DNA from: an uncultured Leptolyngbya sp.
GTDB taxonomy: Bacteria; Cyanobacteriota; Cyanobacteriia; Phormidesmidales; Phormidesmidaceae
Assembly (NCBI GenBank): GCA_937899365.1
Contig: CALBPH010000640.1
Location: 1 to 5,132 of the forward strand
Length of the DNA stretch: 5,132 nt
Direction: 5' to 3'
The position numbers and the translations under genes are program-made. Below the pieces are notes generated by a model. That model searched no databases. It had not been told where the DNA came from and was given only the letters and a program-made list of their open reading frames with translations. Numbering within the stretch: the stretch's first letter is position 1; every line of letters starts with the position of its first letter. This document shows positions 1 to 4,165 of the stretch, in pieces.

Positions 1-398
1 AGCACATCAATGACACCTGAAGCTGCAATCACATATTTACTACGCAGCGAGTAATGCTTACTATTTTTCCTCCCAACCTTGACCCTAACAGCAAAGGTTT
101 CACCTTCATCAGTGACCTCTTCCACAAAGGCTCTGAGGTGGTCAGCACCCCATTCTAATGACTGCTTAGCACCGTGGGTCAAAATGCTACGCCCGGGAGT
201 ATTAGGATCTAAGCCCAGGTAGTTACGGGTATCTTGCATCCAGAGGGAGCGGCCCTTCCCTTTCTCAATAACCAGACATTTCAGACCGTAGCGGGCCAAA
301 TAAATAGCAGCTGACAGGCCGCCCATGCCACCCCCTACGACAATGGCGTCATAGAGGGTATCTAAATGATTTTCAATATTTGCACTGGATAGTTTCAT
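1..398 (-). CDS. Thioredoxin-reductase-like FAD-dependent oxidoreductase (partial, N-terminal 132 aa)
   Basis: The frame opens at an ATG at 398-396 and stays open to the left edge, so the C-terminal part lies outside the window. The protein starts MKLSSANIENHLDTLYDAIV and has a classical dinucleotide-binding beta-alpha-beta fold: GGGMGG at residues 22-27 (GxGxxG), LSAAIYLARYG, then LVIEK with Glu45 placed to hold the FAD ribose. Residues 57-90 (NYLGLD, GRSI, EWGADH) follow the layout of thioredoxin reductases, and KYVIAASGV at 121-129 resembles their second FAD contact (ATG-like) motif. The redox CxxC and NADPH domain of thioredoxin reductases would lie beyond the edge, so activity cannot be judged. 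Only weak Shine-Dalgarno-like AGG is seen 10 nt before the start. It lies downstream of the peroxiredoxin on the same strand but behind a hairpin, so it may have its own promoter. It could instead be a related diflavin disulfide oxidoreductase or another flavin monooxygenase-like enzyme. Confidence 0.75.
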   Translation of the reverse strand, partial: MKLSSANIENHLDTLYDAIVVGGGMGGLSAAIYLARYGLKCLVIEKGKGRSLWMQDTRNYLGLDPNTPGRSILTHGAKQSLEWGADHLRAFVEEVTDEGETFAVRVKVGRKNSKHYSLRSKYVIAASGVIDV

Positions 399-440
399 AG
401 TCGTCTAACCTGCCTTAAGCGGTCATCAAGGTTGGGGGTG

Positions 441-457
441 AGTTAATGGGCTTAACT
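441..457 (-). other. Small hairpin in the leader of the flavoprotein gene
   Basis: AGTTAA (441-446) and TTAACT (452-457) pair perfectly around a 5-nt loop, and an outer pair GGTTG (430-434) / CAACC (464-468) could enclose it. On the minus strand this lies about 40 nt upstream of the flavoprotein start. It is real as a repeat, but any role in the leader is inference. Confidence 0.25.
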
Positions 458-521
458 GTCGTTCAACCCAAATAGTGTTTATCTCAAGAAACAGCAACAT
501 CTTGAGTAATTAGAGATACAG

Positions 522-559
522 AAGGCAAAGAAGGATAGAACTCTGACCTTCTTTGCCTT
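522..559 (-). terminator. Hairpin terminator after the peroxiredoxin gene
   Basis: A perfect 13-bp inverted repeat, AAGGCAAAGAAGG at 522-534 and its complement at 547-559, leaves a 12-nt loop. It starts 47 nt past the peroxiredoxin stop codon. Read on the minus strand, the stem is followed by CTGTATCTCTAATT, which is only moderately T-rich, so it may be a weak terminator or an mRNA 3'-end stabiliser. It separates the peroxiredoxin from the flavoprotein gene. Confidence 0.5.
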
Positions 560-606
560 GATTGAATTTACTGGCGCTAACCGCCCAGCTTTAGTTGAGT
601 CAGGGC

Positions 607-1179
607 TTAGCCAACAAACTCTTTGCGAGGCTCGGAAACACCAGGCGCATCAGCACCTTTGAGGTAAGCCAGCATGGTGTCAGCGTCGGAGACCTCAAAG
701 GGGTCAGTGGGGCAGTTGTCACCAAAGTCAGGCTCAGAGAATAGCTTCTCAATGGTCATGTCATTCACAACCATGGAATAACGCCAGGAGCGCATACCAA
801 AGCCTAGGTTGGACTTGTCAACCAACATGCCCATTTTGCGGCTAAATTCGCCGTTACCATCGGGCAGTAGCTTAATGTTCTGAGCACCCTGCTGTTTGCC
901 CCACTGGAACATAACAAAGGCATCGTTTACAGAGACGCAGTAAACGGCATCCACACCCAGAGCTTTCATCTCATCGTAAAGCTCTTCATAGCGGGGCAGG
1001 TGATTAGAGGAGCAAGTGGGGGTAAATGCACCGGGCAAAGAGAAAACGACAATCTTTTTGCCTGCGAAGATATCCTCAGTAGTGGTGTCCTGCCAACGAT
1101 AGGGGTTAGGACCTTCGACGGACTCATCACGGACGCGAGTCTTAAAAACAACGCTGGGTACTTTTTCAATAACAGCCAT
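607..1179 (-). CDS. Type II peroxiredoxin (Prx5/AhpC-TSA superfamily)
   Basis: This complete 190-residue protein matches the usual length of cyanobacterial PrxII. It reduces hydrogen peroxide and alkyl hydroperoxides in the cytosol through a reactive cysteine that is recycled by glutaredoxin/glutathione or thioredoxin. The active-site block PGAFTPTCSS is at 49-58: Cys56 is the peroxidatic cysteine, Thr53 and Pro49 line the pocket, and Arg133 (SWRYSMVV) completes the site. Cys81 in YCVSVNDAFVM occupies the position of the resolving cysteine in atypical 2-Cys PrxII enzymes, and Cys156 is additional. The segment DNCPTDPFEVSDAD at 154-167 is typical of bacterial Prx5-type proteins. The ATG at 1179-1177 is supported by AGGA 7 nt upstream. 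It is divergent from the PerR-like gene, and the shared 274-bp spacer carries its promoter and operator-like palindromes, suggesting peroxide-inducible expression. The Synechocystis counterpart, by arrangement, is sll1621. No glutaredoxin domain is fused. Confidence 0.95.
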   Translation of the reverse strand: MAVIEKVPSVVFKTRVRDESVEGPNPYRWQDTTTEDIFAGKKIVVFSLPGAFTPTCSSNHLPRYEELYDEMKALGVDAVYCVSVNDAFVMFQWGKQQGAQNIKLLPDGNGEFSRKMGMLVDKSNLGFGMRSWRYSMVVNDMTIEKLFSEPDFGDNCPTDPFEVSDADTMLAYLKGADAPGVSEPRKEFVG

Positions 1180-1186
1180 GATAATT

Positions 1187-1190
1187 TCCT
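1187..1190 (-). promoter_or_regulatory. Ribosome binding site of the peroxiredoxin gene
   Basis: On the minus strand AGGA lies 7 nt before the ATG at 1179. It is the clearest Shine-Dalgarno-like site in the window and fixes the start. Confidence 0.6.
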
Positions 1191-1268
1191 GTAGTTAGTC
1201 GTTAGGTGGATCAGTAGTAAAAACAGGCGTTGCCTCAATATTTAGTTGAATGGCTGCCTTCCTAAACC

Positions 1269-1279
1269 AGAATAGTTCT
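1269..1279. promoter_or_regulatory. Candidate PerR/Fur operator overlapping the -10 box
   Basis: AGAATAGTTCT is an imperfect palindrome (AGAA-N3-TTCT). Read on the minus strand it is AGAACTATTCT, one base different from the 1303-1313 palindrome. It covers the putative -10 element of the peroxiredoxin promoter, where a bound repressor would block RNA polymerase. It matches 8 of 14 positions of the Bacillus PerR-box consensus TTATAATnATTATAA. Confidence 0.4.
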
Positions 1280-1297
1280 TATTTGGAAAAATATCAA
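1269..1297 (-). promoter_or_regulatory. Sigma-70-type promoter for the peroxiredoxin gene
   Basis: Read on the minus strand, TTGATA (1297-1292; 5 of 6 to TTGACA) and TATTCT (1274-1269; 4 of 6 to TATAAT) are separated by exactly 17 nt. Transcription would start near 1262 and give a leader of about 82 nt. One Fur/PerR-like palindrome covers the -10 box and a second sits just upstream of the -35 box, which fits a repressed, peroxide-inducible promoter. The match is by eye and untested. Confidence 0.5.
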
Positions 1298-1300
1298 CAC

Positions 1301-1315
1301 CTAGAATTATTCTGA
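1301..1315. promoter_or_regulatory. Candidate PerR box upstream of the peroxiredoxin promoter
   Basis: CTAGAATTATTCTGA contains the perfect 5-1-5 palindrome AGAAT-T-ATTCT (1303-1313). As a 7-1-7 element it matches 10 of 14 positions of the Bacillus PerR-box consensus TTATAATnATTATAA. It ends 5 bp beyond the -35 box, with its centre 34 bp from the centre of the second copy. Its place between the peroxiredoxin and a PerR-like gene supports a role as the repressor's operator. Confidence 0.5.
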
Positions 1316-1329
1316 CATTTAAGTGGATG

Positions 1330-1342
1330 TCACATAATGTGA
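1330..1342. promoter_or_regulatory. 13-bp perfect palindrome between perR and the peroxiredoxin
   Basis: TCACATAATGTGA is a perfect 6-1-6 palindrome that differs in sequence from the two AGAAT-type sites. Its centre is 28 bp from that of the 1303-1313 site and it lies 112 bp before the perR start. It is a plausible binding site for a dimeric regulator of perR, perhaps PerR itself or another factor, but no family consensus fits it exactly. Confidence 0.35.
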
Positions 1343-1453
1343 ATGCTAAGATAGTAGCGTTATGCTTGCACTATACGCGGCCAAGATACCGATGACGTGT
1401 ATCGTTGGATGCCACTTGTGCGTTAACCCGTTTACATTTTTTTAAAATCGGCG

Positions 1454-1867
1454 ATGTCTCAGCAGACAGAAGAAATTGTAAAACTCCTCAAATCAAAGCA
1501 TCTGCGAGTCACGCCCCAGCGATTTGCGGTGTATTCCAATCTGCTTGCCCGCGAGGATCATCCCACTGCCGAGCAGATCCTTCACGATGTAAATAAGGAT
1601 GTGCCCCGGTCTTCCCAGGCAACCATCTATAGCTCCCTGCAGGCATTGCGGGATGTGGGTCTGGTGCGCGAGGTGCTCCTGGAGGAAGGGGTGTGTCGTT
1701 ATGATGCTAATGTGGGCCGCCACCATCACTTTCGCTGCAAGATGTGCGGTGCCATTGAAGATATTCCCTGGGAGCAATTTCAGTGTTTGGATACAGCCCA
1801 GCTGCGGTCTGGGTTGACCATTGATAACTATGAAGTGACGGTCCATGGAGTTTGCGATCGCTGCTAA
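1454..1867 (+). CDS. perR: PerR-type Fur-family peroxide-responsive repressor
   Basis: This complete 137-residue protein is a metal-dependent DNA-binding repressor. Residues 1-80 form the winged helix, including RVTPQRFAVY (18-27), HPTAEQIL (36-43) and SQATIYSSLQALRDVGLV (54-71), the Fur-family recognition region. The C-terminal dimerisation part has the two structural zinc motifs CKMC (95-98) and CDRC (134-137). The regulatory site of Bacillus PerR (His37, Asp85, His91, His93, Asp104) can be matched by His36, Asp84, His90, His92 and Asp103; an Asp at the last position, not the Glu usual in Fur, favours peroxide sensing by metal-catalysed histidine oxidation. The protein ends exactly at the last zinc cysteine, with no tail, at tandem in-frame stops TAA TAG. 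There is no clear ribosome binding site before the ATG. Divergence from the peroxiredoxin mirrors slr1738/sll1621 of Synechocystis and suggests that it represses that gene and perhaps itself. Fur or Zur is less likely. Confidence 0.9.
   Translation: MSQQTEEIVKLLKSKHLRVTPQRFAVYSNLLAREDHPTAEQILHDVNKDVPRSSQATIYSSLQALRDVGLVREVLLEEGVCRYDANVGRHHHFRCKMCGAIEDIPWEQFQCLDTAQLRSGLTIDNYEVTVHGVCDRC
1854..1861. repeat. HIP1 octamer, copy 1
   Basis: GCGATCGC, the highly iterated palindrome of many cyanobacterial genomes, covers the codons just before the final Cys of perR. It supports the assignment of the host. Confidence 0.9.
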
Positions 1868-1889
1868 TAGCAGGCACTGACATGCGGGT

Positions 1890-1897
1890 GCGATCGC
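1890..1897. repeat. HIP1 octamer, copy 2
   Basis: A second exact GCGATCGC lies 28 bp after the first, in the non-coding stretch behind perR. Its flanks (AAA) complement those of copy 1 (TTT), which makes the pair a longer inverted repeat. Confidence 0.9.
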
Positions 1898-1991
1898 AAA
1901 AGTTTTCATCCTAAAAATAAAACTTCAGCATAACTTCGAAGGAATTTGAAGTCCGCATCACCATACTTAAGGGCAGATTGGCATAAAACTA

Positions 1992-2039
1992 TAGGGGTGT
2001 ATCCATTTTTTGCTTGAGTTGTCCCCTAAACAGTTTTTT
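1992..2039 (+). promoter_or_regulatory. Weak hairpin plus T-run in the leader of the glycosyltransferase-like gene
   Basis: TAGGGG (1992-1997) can pair with CCCCTA (2023-2028), followed by AACAG and six T (2034-2039), only 8 nt before the start codon at 2048. The 25-nt loop is long and the stem has 6 bp. It could be a leader attenuator, or chance. No convincing -35/-10 pair was found in the 1868-2047 spacer; TATAGG at 1990-1995 is the best -10-like hexamer but lacks a good -35. Confidence 0.2.
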
Positions 2040-2047
2040 CTAAACTC

Positions 2048-3409
2048 ATGACAGCCCTCAATCCTATTCTGAACTTTCTAACCCAGCCTGCCGGCTCTAA
2101 AGCTACAGAGATTTTGCCGCTAGAAATGCCAGGCTTAGCCGATTGGCTAGATACAAATTCAATATTGCAAACCCTTAATTCAGCGTTCCTCATCCTCCTA
2201 GCCGGGGACCAGCACCCTCAGTATGCTGAAGCCCAAACCTATTTAGATAAACTATCCGCTTCACCCGAGTGGCAAACAAGTGCTCAATTTTATTTGCAAA
2301 GCGCTGAGCTAATCACCCAAGAACTCGAACAAGCCTGCGAAAAAGACGCTGCGTTAAAGCTCAATCTCGAGCAAATGGCAGCAACCCTAGAGACAGCTAA
2401 AGATGAGGTAGCAGCAGCCAATGCCGTTTGGTCCGTACTCTTCCCAGAAGGCACCGGCATTTGGGGACAAGAAACCGAACGCGTTGACGAATTACGCACA
2501 CAGCGCACCGTCACCGTTGAGCAGCTAAATCCCCATCCGATTGAAAACCCCGCTAAGCAGGTACTATTTACCTCCAACGCTTTGCTGACCATGCCCCTAG
2601 GGTCAGCGGACCTGAGCAATTTTGATGCTGATTTTCAATCCCAGCTGGCAGAAGCGGCGGACGATCCTCAACTCTACTGGTACGACCATCCCATCCCCAT
2701 TGGCATCGCCGAAGAGAGCAACGAAATTCTCTACGGTCTAAAACACCTTAACCACGCAGTCGAGTTTGAGCGGCAGCAACAGCCCGACATCACTGACAAA
2801 GTAAACTGCGTGTTGTCTGTGTCAGTGACCCATGAGCGATTGCAAACCTTGGGCAAGAGTTATCTAAAACAGGTGCTGGCCGCCAGTGAGCCTTTAGACC
2901 AGCTGAATATTTTTGCCTTCACCGAAACAGATACCAACAGCCTGATCGAAAAGGTATTGCTTCCTATCCTAGAGCATTCCTCCCTTGGTGATGATGCCAA
3001 AGCCATGCTCTCCGTCTTTGGGGTAGATGGCCGCTATGGCCGTCACTACAGCTTCCTCAAAGCGATTGTTCCCCTTTGGTATGTTTTTGTAGATCCGGAA
3101 ATCAATGCTACATTCAAAATCGACCTGGACCAGGTCTTTCCCCAGGCTGAGCTGCTAGAGCAGACTGGAGCCACGGCCTTTGGTCACCTCAAAACACCCC
3201 TATGGGGCGCGACTGGAAAAGACTCTGCGGATCACCCCATTGAGCTAGGGATGAGCGCTGGAGCCCTGGTCAATCAGCGCGATATCCATAAAGGAGTGTT
3301 TACCCCTGATGTCACCTTTCCAGGTAGCACGCTCAATCCTGACGAATATGTGTTCTTTAGTAAGCTGCCCCAGGCCCTATCCACAGAAGCAGAAATGATG
3401 ACTCGCTAA
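2048..3409 (+). CDS. N-terminal 453 aa of the interrupted glycosyltransferase-like protein
   Basis: This is the part that would be translated if the TAA is real. Residues 1-130 are mostly helical, with a likely coiled coil at about 85-125 rich in Glu, Ala, Leu and Lys. Residues 170-240 carry YWYDHPIPIG and NEILYGLKHLN, which look like conserved blocks of the family. Residues 252-430 resemble the nucleotide-sugar-binding core of GT-A enzymes: VLSVSVTHERL, GRYGRHYSFLKAI, FVDPEINATFKIDLDQVFPQ with the DxD-like pair Asp359/Asp361, then TPLWGATGKD and ELGMSAGALVN. The piece stops before the GRAEDQ motif, so if the GT assignment is right the truncated product lacks the likely catalytic-base region and is probably inactive. 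The start has no Shine-Dalgarno site; ATG at 2048 is the first in frame. Confidence 0.6.
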   Translation: MTALNPILNFLTQPAGSKATEILPLEMPGLADWLDTNSILQTLNSAFLILLAGDQHPQYAEAQTYLDKLSASPEWQTSAQFYLQSAELITQELEQACEKDAALKLNLEQMAATLETAKDEVAAANAVWSVLFPEGTGIWGQETERVDELRTQRTVTVEQLNPHPIENPAKQVLFTSNALLTMPLGSADLSNFDADFQSQLAEAADDPQLYWYDHPIPIGIAEESNEILYGLKHLNHAVEFERQQQPDITDKVNCVLSVSVTHERLQTLGKSYLKQVLAASEPLDQLNIFAFTETDTNSLIEKVLLPILEHSSLGDDAKAMLSVFGVDGRYGRHYSFLKAIVPLWYVFVDPEINATFKIDLDQVFPQAELLEQTGATAFGHLKTPLWGATGKDSADHPIELGMSAGALVNQRDIHKGVFTPDVTFPGSTLNPDEYVFFSKLPQALSTEAEMMTR

Positions 3410-3559
3410 CAAGCGGGTACTGACTTTGATGGAGAGACTAAGGCCATCCAACGCATCCACGTAACTGGCGGCACCAACGGTATTCTCGTAGACAGCCTCC
3501 GTCGCTACCAAACCTTTACCCCTAGCTTTATTGGTCGGGCAGAGGACCAGGCTTATATT

Positions 3560-4096
3560 TTGTCGGCCCGTGGTCAACAGCCAAACTTAGGGTATGCCCA
3601 TGCGTCTGGTTTAATCATGCGTCATGACAAAGAAGGCTTTGCCCAAGAGGCGATTGCCATGGCTAAAGTGGGTAAGCAGGTGGGAGACTATCTGCGGATT
3701 TTGTTGTTCTCTAAGTATGCTGAGGCACTGCCTGAAGCAATGGACAGCATCAAGTCTGACATCGATCCATTTACGGGTTGTTTTGTGTCTCGTCTGCCAA
3801 TCACAGTGGCGATGTTGAGATTTTCACTTAAAGTGGCGAATCTATTTAACCAGGGCAAGACAGACGAAGCAACTGAGTTTATCAATACCGGTGTGTTCCA
3901 ATTGCAGGAAGGTCTGGACTTTATTCAAGGAGAATCCAGTAGCCTACAACAGACCTATGAGCGTGAGAAGGCTGGTTGGCAGCTGTTTTATCAGGCTCTA
4001 GACGCTGCGGAAAAAGCACTACAGTCTGGTGAAGGCTGGGCAATTGAGGTGCAAAAAGCAACTCAGGAAATTGTCAAAAATTGCCACGTTAATTAG
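3560..4096 (+). CDS. C-terminal part of the interrupted glycosyltransferase-like protein
   Basis: This open segment is in the same frame as the upstream piece and really continues from 3410. Translation restart would need TTG at 3560 or ATG at 3619, neither with a good ribosome binding site, so independent expression is doubtful. The region from 3410 encodes HVTGGTNGILVDSLRRYQTF and GRAEDQAYIL, then LGYAHASGLIMRHDKEGF, a possible sugar- or metal-binding stretch. The rest (from about 3640) is helical and charged: VGKQVGDYLRILLFSKYAE, then a long amphipathic region ending QKATQEIVKNCHVN. There is no transmembrane segment. The second stop (TAG, 4094) is followed by a strong terminator, which fits this being the true end of the gene. 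Confidence 0.5.
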   Translation: MSARGQQPNLGYAHASGLIMRHDKEGFAQEAIAMAKVGKQVGDYLRILLFSKYAEALPEAMDSIKSDIDPFTGCFVSRLPITVAMLRFSLKVANLFNQGKTDEATEFINTGVFQLQEGLDFIQGESSSLQQTYEREKAGWQLFYQALDAAEKALQSGEGWAIEVQKATQEIVKNCHVN

Positions 4097-4121
4097 CAAA
4101 CGCTAATCATCGATTATCTAC

Positions 4122-4163
4122 GCCAAAAGCCCGAAGGCAGATCATTGCCTTCGGGCTTTTGGC
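4122..4163. terminator. Bidirectional rho-independent terminator between convergent genes
   Basis: GCCAAAAGCCCGAAGGCA (4122-4139) pairs without mismatch with 4146-4163, an 18-bp stem with the 6-nt loop GATCAT. An A4 tract on one arm faces a T4 tract on the other, so each strand's transcript ends in a GC-rich core followed by U residues. It starts 25 nt after the plus-strand TAG and lies 2 nt past the stop of the minus-strand antiporter gene, serving both. Confidence 0.9.
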
Positions 4164-4165
4164 CA

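Larger units (their letters stand above)
1851..1906 (+). terminator. HIP1-based inverted repeat at the end of perR, possible terminator
   Basis: TTTGCGATCGC (1851-1861) and GCGATCGCAAA (1890-1900) form a perfect 11-bp inverted repeat around a 28-nt loop, followed by AG and four T (1903-1906). The loop contains a second hairpin, TGCTA-A-TAGCA (1862-1872), which holds the perR stop codons. The GC-rich stem and T-run suggest transcription termination, but the long loop and short T-run make this uncertain, and the left arm is inside the coding region. Confidence 0.4.
2048..4096 (+). pseudogene. Glycosyltransferase-like gene interrupted by one in-frame TAA
   Basis: A single frame runs from the ATG at 2048 to the TAG at 4094-4096, 681 sense codons broken only by TAA at 3407-3409 (codon 454). 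The 50 codons between that stop and the next candidate start (TTG at 3560) are open and encode plausible protein (GGTNGILVDSLRRYQTF, FIGRAEDQAYIL), so both halves belong to one gene. I do not recognise the family with certainty. The order of motifs suggests a GT-A-fold, family-2-like glycosyltransferase: a beta-strand start NCVLSVSVTHERLQTLG, GRHYSFLKAI, a DxD-like KIDLDQ (Asp359, Asp361), AGALVNQRDIHKGVF, and an ED-type GRAEDQ (Glu499, Asp500) after the stop. No membrane segment or signal peptide is seen. There is no Shine-Dalgarno site. One C-to-T change, CAA to TAA, would explain the break, giving Arg-Gln-Gln. It may be a recent nonsense mutation or a sequencing error. The gene appears monocistronic. 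Confidence 0.6.

Noticed and set aside
1366..1394. perR promoter with TTGCAC as -35
   Set aside because: No acceptable -10 hexamer lies 16-18 bp downstream; the next AT-rich hexamer (GATACC) is only 13 bp away.
1493..1909. 138-residue open frame on the minus strand opposite perR
   Set aside because: It lies antisense to a clearly recognised Fur-family gene, and its translation shows no known motif; it is a shadow of the real gene.
2290..2619. 109-residue open frame on the minus strand within the glycosyltransferase-like gene
   Set aside because: It overlaps entirely a longer coherent plus-strand frame and has no recognisable domain or ribosome binding site.
3407..3409. Recoding of the internal stop as selenocysteine or pyrrolysine
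   Set aside because: Those use UGA and UAG; this is UAA, and there is no evident structural element right after it. The CAA that follows resembles the first part of a viral readthrough context, but not the full motif.
3377..3577. 66-residue minus-strand open frame covering the in-frame stop
   Set aside because: It was considered as a small gene inserted between two separate plus-strand genes, but the plus frame is continuous protein-like sequence across the whole stretch, which explains the region better.
2048..4096. Programmed frameshift between the two halves
   Set aside because: Both halves are in the same frame (their starts differ by a multiple of three), so only a stop codon, not a shift, separates them.
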